A stretch of DNA of 29,250 nt from UBA1140 sp964573285. GTDB lineage: Bacteria; Campylobacterota; Campylobacteria; Campylobacterales; Sulfurovaceae. Shown piece by piece: positions 1 to 7,960 of the stretch. The number at the start of each line of letters is the position of its first letter. The first letter of the stretch is position 1. The notes beneath the pieces are model-generated. The model made no database searches. It had not been told where the DNA came from and worked only from the letters and a program-made list of their open reading frames with translations. The position numbers and the translations under genes were made by a program. The DNA lies in assembly GCA_964573285.1 (NCBI GenBank), contig CAZNJD010000035.1, forward strand, positions 1-29,250. Direction: 5' to 3'.

Positions 1-64
1 TTGCTACTCCTCTATTTACTATATGATGGAAACCTGCCATATTTAGCCTTGGTCTTCTTGCCAT
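1..64 (-). CDS. REP-associated tyrosine transposase (RAYT, IS200-like Y1_Tnp), 5' part only
   Basis: On the minus strand an ATG at 64-62 opens a frame that runs off the left edge. The 21 visible residues begin MARRPRLNMAGFHHIVNRG. This is the signature N-terminus of REP-associated, IS200-like HUH transposases, which typically start M-A-R-x-x-R and continue to an H-x-(V/I)-x-R-G motif. The start is supported by an AAGGAC ribosome binding site (minus strand, 76-71), an in-frame stop upstream and a TAAAAT -10 box (97-92). Family members nick single-stranded DNA at palindromic ends and mobilise or maintain REP-type repeats. The catalytic HUH and tyrosine motifs lie outside the window, so whether the gene is intact cannot be judged. 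The overlapping plus-strand frame at 1-201 is a shadow. Confidence 0.8.
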   Translation of the reverse strand, partial: MARRPRLNMAGFHHIVNRGVA

Positions 65-163
65 TACTTTGTCCTTGTTTTTGGGTTTGGTATTTTAACA
101 ATTCTTTTCTTAAAAGTTTATTTTCATCACCTGACCCTAAAAGTTCTAAAAGTTATACATTGT

Positions 164-198
164 GTACCTCAGGAGAGGATACGACGAGGTGGAGCGAG
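164..198. repeat. G+C-rich patch with short dyads, possible REP-like or element-end sequence
   Basis: This 35-bp segment has 21 G/C bases, clearly above its surroundings. It contains CCTC-AGGA-GAGG (167-178, a 4-bp stem with a 4-nt loop), and ACCTC (166-170) can alternatively pair with GAGGT (186-190). It lies about 100 bp upstream of the RAYT start, a common place for REP-type target palindromes. No second copy exists in the window, so assignment as a repeat is inference. Confidence 0.3.
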
Positions 199-223
199 TA
201 AACTTCCCCCATTAAAAAAACCT

Positions 224-373
224 CTAAATTTTATTCTCTCTCAATCTATCAGCCAATCTAGCCCCTAAAAACTCATTAGAAATCTTCTTATTAATGTTCA
301 ATAATCTATTGTTTATGATAAAGCCACAAATATTAATTATATTATCGCTATTTTTAATATAAAAGTCGTAGCA
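224..373 (-). pseudogene. Possible C-terminal remnant of an unidentified gene
   Basis: On the minus strand, a 49-codon open frame follows an in-frame TGA-TAA pair (379-374) and ends with TAG at 226-224. It has no ATG. Its final residues, with the stretch EFLGARLADRLRENKI at the C-terminus, look like normal protein rather than translated AT-rich spacer. It may be the tail of a gene disrupted next to the transposase. The parent family was not recognised, and chance cannot be excluded at this length. Confidence 0.25.
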
Positions 374-432
374 TTATCAAATCTTTTTAAAGACAATTAT
401 GCAAAACTAACAAAAGCTTAAATAGAATTAGA

Positions 433-438
433 TATAAT
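433..438 (+). promoter_or_regulatory. Promoter -10 box for rplY-pth-permease
   Basis: TATAAT lies 32 bp upstream of the rplY ATG, in AT-rich DNA with no convincing -35. This is normal for the main sigma factor of Campylobacterota. It would give a leader of roughly 26 nt carrying the AAGGAC ribosome binding site at 461-466. Confidence 0.6.
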
Positions 439-470
439 TCGCCATTAATTTTAAATATAAAAGGACACAA

Positions 471-1007
471 ATGTTAGAAGGTATTACTAGAGAGAGTATC
501 GGCTCAGCTTCGGCAAAGAGGCTAAGAAGAGATGGTTATCTAACAGCTAACATCTATGCAAATGGTGTAGAAAATATTCAAGCTGCATTTAAAAGAGGTG
601 ATTTTGTTAAAGCTGTAAGAAAAAAAGAGACATTAACACTCTCATTAAAAGTAGATGATAAAGAGTTAAAAGTTGTAATTCAAGAGTATCAACTACACCC
701 AGTAAATGGTGATGTCGTACATGTTGACCTAAGAGTAGCAGTACCAGGTCAAGTTACAAACTTCCTTGTTCCAGTAAAAACAGTAGGTATTCCAAAAGGT
801 TTTAAAGAAAAGGGTGTATTAGTTCAATCTAAAAAGAGAATTAAAGTTAGAGGTGCTATTGAAGATATGCCAAATAGCTTTATACTAGATGTTGAACCTC
901 TTAATAGAGATGACTCAATTCTAATCAGAGATATTCAAACACCAGCTAATTGTCGCTTGATGGATAGACCTGATGTTGCTATTTGTGGTGTTATCAAGTC
1001 AAAATAG
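471..1007 (+). CDS. rplY: 50S ribosomal protein L25 (bL25, long Ctc-type)
   Basis: A 178-residue protein with the two-part structure of the long bL25/Ctc family. An N-terminal 5S-rRNA-binding beta-barrel (about 1-90, with the conserved region around residues 70-88, V-I-x-E-Y-Q-x-H-P-V-x-G-D-V-x-H-V-D) is followed by the C-terminal TL5-type beta domain. It binds 5S rRNA in the central protuberance of the large subunit. The ATG has AAGGAC 4 nt upstream and a TATAAT -10 box further up. pth follows 24 bp after the stop, and the rplY-pth-permease order is the same in Campylobacter, supporting co-transcription. Nothing is unusual apart from the nearby transposase. Confidence 0.95.
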   Translation: MLEGITRESIGSASAKRLRRDGYLTANIYANGVENIQAAFKRGDFVKAVRKKETLTLSLKVDDKELKVVIQEYQLHPVNGDVVHVDLRVAVPGQVTNFLVPVKTVGIPKGFKEKGVLVQSKKRIKVRGAIEDMPNSFILDVEPLNRDDSILIRDIQTPANCRLMDRPDVAICGVIKSK

Positions 1008-1031
1008 TGCCAAAGCATTTTAGCTAATAGT

Positions 1032-1595
1032 ATGGTACTTATAATAGGTCTAGGTAATCCTGGAAATAGATATGAAAAAACACGCCATAATATCGGATTT
1101 AGAGTTATTGACAAGTTAGTTAACAACTCTAATGCGATAGATGTCTCAAAAAACTCCTTTTATGGAAAACTCTATAAATCTCAACAGACTCTTTTTTTAA
1201 AACCCACAACCTTTATGAATTTATCAGGTAAAAGTATAATAGCTGTTAAAAACTTTTACAAAATAGATATAGAAGATATTATAGTCGTACATGATGATAT
1301 TGATTTGCCTTTTTCTGCATTACGATTTAAAAGAGGTGGTGGTCATGGTGGTCATAATGGTCTAAAATCAGTTGATGCTTCTATTGGTAAAGATTATATA
1401 CGCGTTCGTATGGGTGTAGGTAAGCCAGAACACCGAAGTCAAGTTGTGGATTTTGTTCTCAATAATTTTACAGAAGATGAAGAGTCTATTATAGATAAAT
1501 GGATAGAGCATACAGTAGAGGCGATTAAACTCTTGGAAGAGAAACCACTTGAAGAGGTTAAATCGAAATATTCTCTAAAGTCATTTAAAGAGTAA
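1032..1595 (+). CDS. pth: Peptidyl-tRNA hydrolase
   Basis: A 187-residue cytoplasmic enzyme that cleaves the ester bond of peptidyl-tRNAs dropped by ribosomes, recycling the tRNA. All family landmarks are visible: the N-terminal G-L-G-N-P-G with Asn9, the catalytic His19 in T-R-H-N-I-G-F, Asn63 in F-M-N-L-S-G, the catalytic-Asp region H-D-D-I-D-L-P (87-93), and G-G-G-H-G-G-H-N-G-L-K-S with Asn109. Length is typical of bacterial Pth. It lies between rplY and the permease gene, which starts 3 bp after its stop, so the three are probably one transcript. An apparent minus-strand frame over the rplY/pth junction is a shadow. Confidence 0.97.
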   Translation: MVLIIGLGNPGNRYEKTRHNIGFRVIDKLVNNSNAIDVSKNSFYGKLYKSQQTLFLKPTTFMNLSGKSIIAVKNFYKIDIEDIIVVHDDIDLPFSALRFKRGGGHGGHNGLKSVDASIGKDYIRVRMGVGKPEHRSQVVDFVLNNFTEDEESIIDKWIEHTVEAIKLLEEKPLEEVKSKYSLKSFKE

Positions 1596-1598
1596 GAT

Positions 1599-2648
1599 AT
1601 GTTTAAGTATGTTCTGTTTCACTATACAAAGAATATGCTTATTCTTCTTTTCACTTTGAGTGGACTTTTTACAGGACTTGATTTTTTGATTGGAGGGAGT
1701 GGTTTACCATCATTTAATATTAAAGTTCTTTATATATTTAATAGATGGCAAGAGTCTCTTAATCTTTTATATCCATTAGCAATTATATTTGCTGGGATAT
1801 GGACGAAAATCTCATTTATCAAACAGAATACTCTTGGGGCATTATATGCTTTGGGTGTATCTCGGATTGAGTTATTTCAACCTTTTTTATTTGCTTCATT
1901 TTCGACATATTTAATTTTTGTTGGACTCAATTTTACCTCTTTTGCATTAGCATCAGATGTAGCTAATGCGTTAAAAAAGCATCAATATAATATAAAAAGT
2001 ACAGAAGATTTATTTTTTAAATATGATGATAGTTTCGTATATATCAAGACACTAATTCCCGAAGAGAAAAAAATAATAAGTCTAACACTTTTTAAACTAA
2101 AAGATAATAAAGTTATCGAAATTCAAGAAGCCAAAGAGGCTGATTATATCGGGGCAGAGTGGTTAGCCAAAGATATAAAACGACAGATAATCGTATCTAA
2201 AAATGGTAATAAGAGATTAAAAATAGAACAATTAGATAGATTAACTACTCTCAAAAATTATAATCCTAAGATATTAAATTCAATTTATGAAAATAAAAAG
2301 CTAACACTTTATGAGAGTATGATAGCCAAAAAATTACTATCTACACAAGGAGTAGGTACTTATAGAGTTCGTGCTGATGTTTATAATAAAATTATTATGC
2401 CTCTATTTTCTATAGCTCTTTTGATGATACTACTTTTTCGATTTCCATTTCATGCACGATATATTAATATTGTAGGTGTAACTACACAAGCATTAGCAGG
2501 AACTCTATTTATATGGGGTATTTTATTTGCCTCTTATCGTATGGGATTAAATAAAGTTATCTCTCCCGAACTTGCTATTATTGTACCTATGTCTTTACTT
2601 TGGTCTTATGCTATATATACATTCACTCAAGTGAAAAAGAGAATATAA
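1599..2648 (+). CDS. LptF/LptG (YjgP/YjgQ) family lipopolysaccharide export permease
   Basis: A 349-residue inner-membrane protein with the LptF/LptG layout. Three hydrophobic helices lie in the N-terminal third (about 8-30, 53-72, 92-115), then a polar periplasmic beta-jellyroll region (about 120-255), then three more helices (about 265-285, 298-317, 322-343). Proteins of this family pair with LptB ATPase to extract LPS from the inner membrane and pass it to LptC/LptA. Sequence alone does not tell me whether it is LptF or LptG, so no symbol is given. It begins 3 bp after pth, probably translated from the same mRNA. The position matches the permease of this family found after pth in Campylobacter. 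Confidence 0.88.
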   Translation: MFKYVLFHYTKNMLILLFTLSGLFTGLDFLIGGSGLPSFNIKVLYIFNRWQESLNLLYPLAIIFAGIWTKISFIKQNTLGALYALGVSRIELFQPFLFASFSTYLIFVGLNFTSFALASDVANALKKHQYNIKSTEDLFFKYDDSFVYIKTLIPEEKKIISLTLFKLKDNKVIEIQEAKEADYIGAEWLAKDIKRQIIVSKNGNKRLKIEQLDRLTTLKNYNPKILNSIYENKKLTLYESMIAKKLLSTQGVGTYRVRADVYNKIIMPLFSIALLMILLFRFPFHARYINIVGVTTQALAGTLFIWGILFASYRMGLNKVISPELAIIVPMSLLWSYAIYTFTQVKKRI

Positions 2649-2660
2649 CCAAATTTTAGA

Positions 2661-2666
2661 TAAAAT
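2661..2666 (+). promoter_or_regulatory. Promoter -10 box for lysA
   Basis: TAAAAT in the context TTTTAGATAAAATCCC lies 33 bp before the lysA ATG. The predicted leader of about 27 nt contains a TTAGGAA ribosome binding site. It probably starts the lysA-pheA-hisC-dxs-metK run. Confidence 0.5.
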
Positions 2667-2699
2667 CCCAATTAATAATATGAATTAGGAATTAACTAA

Positions 2700-3917
2700 A
2701 TGAGTTTAAATATAAAAGCGTTGGTAGAAAAGTATGATACTCCATTATATGTGTATGATTTTAACAATATAACTAAACGATATAAAGAGCTAAAAGGTGC
2801 GTTTGATGGTAAAAAATCTTTAGTCGCTTATGCTGTCAAATCTAACTCTAATCTAGCCGTTATCAAACAACTTGCTACATTGGGTGCTGGAGCTGATTGT
2901 GTAAGTATTGGTGAGGTCAAAAGAGCATTAAAAGCAGGAATTGAGAAATATCGAATAATATTCTCAGGTGTTGGAAAAAAAGATGAAGAGATAAGAGAGG
3001 CTCTAAAAAATGATATTTTACTTCTTAATTTAGAGAGTGAAGCAGAAATGAAACGAGTAGAAATGATAGCCAAAGAGTTAGGTGTTGAGGCTAGAATTTC
3101 TATTAGAGTTAATCCTAATGTTGACCCTAAAACACATCCATATATATCAACAGGATTACATGAAAATAAGTTTGGAGTTAGTATAGATAGTGCTAAACGA
3201 ATGTATATTTATGCTAAAAAATCAGAATATTTAAATCCTATAGGAGTTCATTTTCATATTGGTTCTCAACTTACAGAACTTTCACCTATTGCAGAGGCAT
3301 GTGAAATAGTATCTGATTTAGTTCGTTCTCTAAAAGCTATTGATATTGATATTAAATTCTTTGATATTGGTGGAGGAGTTGGTGTTGTTTATGATAATGA
3401 AGTAACTATCAAAGTAGAAGAGTATGCAAGGATTATTAGTAAAGCAACAAAAGATTTGGATGTAACTATTTTGATGGAACCAGGTAGATATATGATGGCA
3501 AACTCTGGTATATTTTTAACACGAGTATTATATGAAAAACAAAATGGTGATAAACGATTTGTAATTATAGATGGGGCTATGAATGATTTGTTAAGACCTA
3601 GTCTGTATGGTGCTTATCACAAGATAGAGGCTGTACAAAAAAATGGAGAAAAAACTCCTGCTGATGTAGTTGGTCCTGTTTGTGAGAGTGGCGATTTCTT
3701 GGGTAAGGATGTAGAGTTACCACCACTTGAACATAATGATATATTGATAGTCCATAGTACAGGGGCATATGGCTTTACAATGTCTAGTAATTATAATACT
3801 AGAGGTAAGGTAGCAGAAGTTGCAATATTAAATGGGAAAGATTATCTTATCCGTCAAAGAGAGAGTTTTGAAGATCAAATTAGATTAGAAGAGGCTTGTG
3901 ATACAAGTTGGCTATAG
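2700..3917 (+). CDS. lysA: Diaminopimelate decarboxylase
   Basis: A 405-residue PLP enzyme of the alanine-racemase-fold decarboxylase family. It converts meso-diaminopimelate to L-lysine, the last step of lysine synthesis. The PLP lysine is Lys47 in Y-A-V-K-S-N-S-N, followed by the substrate/PLP motifs H-F-H-I-G-S-Q, F-D-I-G-G-G-V-G-V and E-P-G-R-Y. The C-terminal C-E-S-G-D-F-L-G carries the cysteine contributed across the dimer interface. Length is normal. A small HAD-family gene that I recall between lysA and pheA in Campylobacter is absent here, and pheA starts 32 bp downstream. The minus-strand frame inside it is a shadow. Confidence 0.96.
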   Translation: MSLNIKALVEKYDTPLYVYDFNNITKRYKELKGAFDGKKSLVAYAVKSNSNLAVIKQLATLGAGADCVSIGEVKRALKAGIEKYRIIFSGVGKKDEEIREALKNDILLLNLESEAEMKRVEMIAKELGVEARISIRVNPNVDPKTHPYISTGLHENKFGVSIDSAKRMYIYAKKSEYLNPIGVHFHIGSQLTELSPIAEACEIVSDLVRSLKAIDIDIKFFDIGGGVGVVYDNEVTIKVEEYARIISKATKDLDVTILMEPGRYMMANSGIFLTRVLYEKQNGDKRFVIIDGAMNDLLRPSLYGAYHKIEAVQKNGEKTPADVVGPVCESGDFLGKDVELPPLEHNDILIVHSTGAYGFTMSSNYNTRGKVAEVAILNGKDYLIRQRESFEDQIRLEEACDTSWL

Positions 3918-3949
3918 GGGAAATCTTTATTTAAAGAAAGGGTTAAATT

Positions 3950-5008
3950 ATGACACTAGAAGAGTTACGCGTTGAGATTGATAATATAGATAATACTCTA
4001 TTAGAGCTATATAATAAACGAATGGAGTTTGTACATAAAGTAGGAGAACTCAAAAATAGTACAGGTGCGCCAATATATCGTCCAGAGAGAGAACAATCTA
4101 TATTAAATCGTCTCAAAAAACAAAATAGTGGTAAATTGACTGATAAAGCTATTGATGCACTCTTTTTAGAGATGTTTGCAGTAGCAAGAAACCTAGAACT
4201 TCCTGAACGAATAGCGTATCTTGGACCAGAAGCTAGTTTCACACATCAAGCCGCAGAGAGTAAATTTGGTGCAATGAGTGCATATTTGCCTATTAACTCT
4301 ATCAAAGGTGTTTTCCGTGAAGTGAATAAAGGTACAGCCAAATTTGGTGTGATACCTATTGAAAATAGCTCAAATGGTATTGTAAGTGATACTATTAACT
4401 CTTTAAGTGAATATGATTTAAAGATTATTGCAGAGGTTTTTGTAGATATTCATCATACTCTATCTACTACTTGTCAAGATATTAAAGATATTAAAAAAAT
4501 TTACTCTAAAGATATTGCATTTGGACAGTGTCAAAAGTTTTTACAAGATTGTGGATTAGATGAGGTAGAACAAATTCCTGTAGAATCAACAGCCAAAGCT
4601 GCCAAAATGGCAATAAAAGAAGAAGGAAGTGCTGCTATTTGTGCTGATGTAGCTGCAAAAATGTATAGTTTGCCAATTCTTTTTGAAAATATAGAAGATT
4701 ATGATAGTAATAAGACAAGGTTTTTTATTATAAGTAATTTTGATAATTTGCCATCAGGAACAGATAAAACCTCAATATTAGTAAAATTACCAAATAAACC
4801 AGGGGCATTAGTAGAATTTTTGAATGATTTTGAGAAATCATCAATTAATCTTACAAAAATTAAATCACATATAGTAGGAGGTATCTCTGTATTTTTTCTT
4901 GAGTTCAATGGACACAAAGATGATGAAAATATACAAGAGATTATTAAAAAACATGAAAATTCAATCAAAATATTGGGTTCATATGTTAAAGAGAGTGATG
5001 ATATTTAA
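3950..5008 (+). CDS. pheA: Bifunctional chorismate mutase / prephenate dehydratase (P-protein) with altered ACT motif
   Basis: A 352-residue cytoplasmic enzyme making phenylpyruvate from chorismate. Domains in order are an AroQ-type chorismate mutase (1-85, with R-V-E-I-D-N-I-D near the start), a prephenate dehydratase (86-262, with Y-L-G-P-E-A-S-F-T-H-Q, I-E-N-S-S-N-G and the catalytic T-R-F at 256-258), and a C-terminal ACT domain (about 273-352). The ACT domain keeps the G-A-L-V motif (285-288). At the place of the usual phenylalanine-binding E-S-R-P it reads K-S-H-I (305-308), and the following loop is shortened. That pair of motifs forms the feedback site in E. coli PheA, so weakened phenylalanine inhibition is plausible but not shown. 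hisC follows 17 bp downstream. Confidence 0.95.
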   Translation: MTLEELRVEIDNIDNTLLELYNKRMEFVHKVGELKNSTGAPIYRPEREQSILNRLKKQNSGKLTDKAIDALFLEMFAVARNLELPERIAYLGPEASFTHQAAESKFGAMSAYLPINSIKGVFREVNKGTAKFGVIPIENSSNGIVSDTINSLSEYDLKIIAEVFVDIHHTLSTTCQDIKDIKKIYSKDIAFGQCQKFLQDCGLDEVEQIPVESTAKAAKMAIKEEGSAAICADVAAKMYSLPILFENIEDYDSNKTRFFIISNFDNLPSGTDKTSILVKLPNKPGALVEFLNDFEKSSINLTKIKSHIVGGISVFFLEFNGHKDDENIQEIIKKHENSIKILGSYVKESDDI

Positions 5009-5025
5009 GTATTTAAGGAGTTGGG

Positions 5026-6120
5026 TTGAAATTTAATGATAGTTTAAAGGATATACAAATTTATGAGGCTGGTAAGCCTATTGAATTGGTAGTTAGAGAG
5101 TTTGGGATTGCTCCTGAAAATGTGGTGAAGTTAGCTTCTAATGAAAACCCAAAAGGGTGTAGTCCATTAGTAGCAAAAGCTATTTCTGATAATGCACATA
5201 AAGCTTTTTTGTATCCTGATGATAGTTTCTATGAACTCAAAGATGCACTCTCTAAAAGATTTAGTGTAAATAATAAAAATATTATTATTGGTGCTGGTAG
5301 TGACCAAGTTTTGGAATTTATCTCTAGGGCATTATTAACCCCCAATGATACTGTATTAATGAGTCAAGTTACATTTGCTATGTATGAAATTTATGCTAAA
5401 CAGATGGGTGCAGAAATAATTAGAACACTATCATATCAACATAAAGTAGATGAGTTTATATCTGCTTATTATGAGCATAAACCCAAAATTATATATTTAT
5501 GCACACCCAACAATCCTACAGGTGATGGAACTACTAAAGAGGATGTATTTAAAATTATAAATGCTGTAGATAATGAGACTCTAATAGTAATTGATGGTGC
5601 ATATATGGAGTATGCCATTGCAAAAGATAGAGCTTATGAGATTACACCAAACGATATATTAGGAGTAGATAATGTTATCTATCTAGGTACTTTTTCAAAA
5701 GCTTATGGTTTAGGTGGAATGCGTGTAGGATATGGGATTGCAAATGAACAACTAATTAATGAACTATATAAAATGAGACCTCCATTTAATATTACAACTC
5801 TTTCACTTATTGCAGGTATAGAGGCGTGTAAAGATGAGCAGTTTGTAGATGACTCAATTGCTTTGCATACTCAAGAGATTAAACGATATGAAGAGTTTGC
5901 AGATGAAAATGGATTTGATTATATAGATAGCTATACTAACTTTATTACTTATCTATTTCCTTATAGTATGAACTCTACTACTATCTCTAATGCACTATTC
6001 AAAGAGGGAGTGATTATCCGTAATCTAGCTTCATATAATATGAATGCTATTCGTATAACCATTGGTACAGAAAAGCAAAATAGTAGATTTTTTGAAATTT
6101 TTAGAAAGGTGAGTAGTTGA
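5026..6120 (+). CDS. hisC: Histidinol-phosphate aminotransferase
   Basis: A 364-residue class I/II PLP aminotransferase that converts imidazole-acetol phosphate and glutamate to histidinol phosphate. Homologues often also serve phenylalanine and tyrosine transamination, which would fit the position after pheA. Visible motifs are A-S-N-E-N-P in the N-terminal part, C-T-P-N-N-P-T-G in the middle, and the PLP lysine Lys225 in T-F-S-K-A-Y-G-L-G-G-M-R-V-G. The start is a TTG at 5026 with a strong AAGGAG (5015-5020) 5 nt upstream, and no ATG fits better. Its TGA stop overlaps the dxs start by 4 nt, so translation is probably coupled. In Campylobacter three flagellar genes separate hisC from dxs; they are missing here. 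Confidence 0.94.
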   Translation: MKFNDSLKDIQIYEAGKPIELVVREFGIAPENVVKLASNENPKGCSPLVAKAISDNAHKAFLYPDDSFYELKDALSKRFSVNNKNIIIGAGSDQVLEFISRALLTPNDTVLMSQVTFAMYEIYAKQMGAEIIRTLSYQHKVDEFISAYYEHKPKIIYLCTPNNPTGDGTTKEDVFKIINAVDNETLIVIDGAYMEYAIAKDRAYEITPNDILGVDNVIYLGTFSKAYGLGGMRVGYGIANEQLINELYKMRPPFNITTLSLIAGIEACKDEQFVDDSIALHTQEIKRYEEFADENGFDYIDSYTNFITYLFPYSMNSTTISNALFKEGVIIRNLASYNMNAIRITIGTEKQNSRFFEIFRKVSS

Positions 6121-7949
6121 ATAAATTTGGAGATTTAAAAACAAAAAGTATTGAAGAGCTAGAAGTTATAGCTAAACAAATTCGAGAAAGAATACTAGAA
6201 GTAGTAAGTAAAAACGGTGGACATCTAAGCTCTACTTTGGGAGCTACTGATATTATTGTAGCTATGCATACTGTTTTTGATGCTAAAGAAAATCCATTTA
6301 TATTTGATGTCTCACACCAATCTTATGCTCATAAACTACTGACTGATAGATGGGATGAGTTTGATACATTGCGTCAGTTTGGTGGGCTTAGTGGTTATAC
6401 CAAACCAAATGAATCTGATAGTGACTATTATATGGCAGGGCATAGCTCTACCTCTATATCTTTGGCAGTGGGTGCAGCAAAAGCAATTGCATTAAAAGGA
6501 GAACAAGAACATAGAGTACCTATTGCAGTAATTGGTGATGGTAGTATGAGTGCAGGTATGGTTTATGAAGCTATGAATGAGTTAGGTGATAGAAAATATC
6601 CAGCAATTATAATCCTTAATGATAATGAAATGAGTATAGCCTCCCCTATTGGAGCTTTGAGCAGAATATTATCTCAAACTATGGCTTCACCTTTTTATCA
6701 GAAGTTTAAGCATATAACCAAAGAGGTATTGGAAAATTTACCAAATAGTGCAACCTATATGGCAAAAAGAGTTGAAGAGTCTTTCCAGCTTATTACCCCA
6801 GGGATTTTATTTGAAGAGTTGGGACTAGAATATATAGGTCCAATTGATGGACATAATATATCTTCACTTATTGAGACACTCAAACTTGCTAAAAATATGA
6901 AGAGACCAGTTATTATCCATGTTCAAACCACCAAAGGAAAAGGGTATGAGATAGCAGAAGGTGCAGGTTCAAGTAAAGAGCATTGGCATGGAGTTAGTGC
7001 TTTTGATATTGATACAGGAAATAGTGCAAAAAAATCATCTCCAAAAGCATCAACAGCAATATTTTCTGAAACACTATTAGCCTTGGCTGATAGTGATGAA
7101 AAAGTAGTGGGTGTTACAGCCGCAATGCCAAGTGGAACAGGTATGAGTGCTGTTATGAAGAAATATCCAGATAGATTTTGGGATGTGGCTATAGCAGAAC
7201 AACATGCAGTTACATCTATGGGTGCTTTGGCAAAAGAGGGGTTTAAACCTTTTTGTACATTATACTCAACCTTTTTACAAAGGGGTTATGACCAACTCAT
7301 TCATGATATATGTTTAATGAATTTAGGTGTAGCTTTTGCTATTGATAGAGCAGGTATCGTAGGTGAAGATGGAGAGACACATCAAGGTGTATTTGATATT
7401 TCATTTTTGAGAGCTATACCAAATATGACAATATTTGCTCCATCATCAGATAATAGTATGGTAGAAGCTATGAAGTTTGCAAAAGATTTCCCAACACCAT
7501 GTGCATTTAGATACCCCAGAGGTGCATTTAGTTCACAAGATGAAGATGTCACACCTTTCGAGTTAGGTAAATCACATACTATTCAAAATGGTAGTGATAT
7601 ACTATTTATAGGGTATGGAAATGGTGTAGGACGGGCTATAGCAACAGCTAAACTAACAGATGTGACTCCTACTATCTTGGATTTAAGATTTGTTAAGCCA
7701 TTAGATAGAGATAGACTTATAGAATTATCCATTACTCATAAAAAATGGTTTGTATTTAGTGATAGTGCCAAAATAGGAGGTGTAGGTAGTGCCATTTTAG
7801 AGCTATTATGTAAAGAGAATATAAGAGATATAGATTTGACCTCTTTTGAGTATGAAGATAGATTTATTACTCATGGGAATACTAAGTTGGTTGAAGAGAG
7901 TTTGGGACTGTTGCCTGAGCAGTTAGCAAAGATAATAAATAATGCGTAA
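6117..7949 (+). CDS. dxs: 1-deoxy-D-xylulose-5-phosphate synthase
   Basis: A 610-residue thiamine-diphosphate enzyme that condenses pyruvate and glyceraldehyde-3-phosphate. This is the first step of the MEP isoprenoid pathway, and the product also feeds thiamine and pyridoxal synthesis. The TPP/Mg motif is G-D-G (140-142) through N-D-N-E-M-S-I (168-174). The activating glutamate is Glu361 in A-I-A-E-Q-H-A-V, and the substrate region D-R-A-G-I-V-G-E-D-G-E-T-H-Q-G lies at 410-424. A C-terminal transketolase-type domain completes the usual length. It starts with TTG inside the overlap T-T-G-A with the hisC stop, preceded by AAAGGTGAG. Its stop overlaps a possible metK ATG by one base. Confidence 0.96.
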   Translation: MNKFGDLKTKSIEELEVIAKQIRERILEVVSKNGGHLSSTLGATDIIVAMHTVFDAKENPFIFDVSHQSYAHKLLTDRWDEFDTLRQFGGLSGYTKPNESDSDYYMAGHSSTSISLAVGAAKAIALKGEQEHRVPIAVIGDGSMSAGMVYEAMNELGDRKYPAIIILNDNEMSIASPIGALSRILSQTMASPFYQKFKHITKEVLENLPNSATYMAKRVEESFQLITPGILFEELGLEYIGPIDGHNISSLIETLKLAKNMKRPVIIHVQTTKGKGYEIAEGAGSSKEHWHGVSAFDIDTGNSAKKSSPKASTAIFSETLLALADSDEKVVGVTAAMPSGTGMSAVMKKYPDRFWDVAIAEQHAVTSMGALAKEGFKPFCTLYSTFLQRGYDQLIHDICLMNLGVAFAIDRAGIVGEDGETHQGVFDISFLRAIPNMTIFAPSSDNSMVEAMKFAKDFPTPCAFRYPRGAFSSQDEDVTPFELGKSHTIQNGSDILFIGYGNGVGRAIATAKLTDVTPTILDLRFVKPLDRDRLIELSITHKKWFVFSDSAKIGGVGSAILELLCKENIRDIDLTSFEYEDRFITHGNTKLVEESLGLLPEQLAKIINNA

Positions 7950-7960
7950 TGGAATATAAT

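Larger units (their letters stand above)
65..432. other. Intergenic stretch between transposase and rplY
   Basis: No intact gene is visible here. From left to right it holds the transposase leader and promoter (65-97), AT-rich DNA, a G+C-rich patch at about 164-198 with short dyads, a possible minus-strand gene remnant (224-373), and AT-rich DNA leading to the rplY promoter. Confidence 0.6.

Noticed and set aside
1..201. 66-codon plus-strand frame at the left edge
   Set aside because: It is the complement of a clear RAYT transposase start and leader, has no recognisable features and no binding site.
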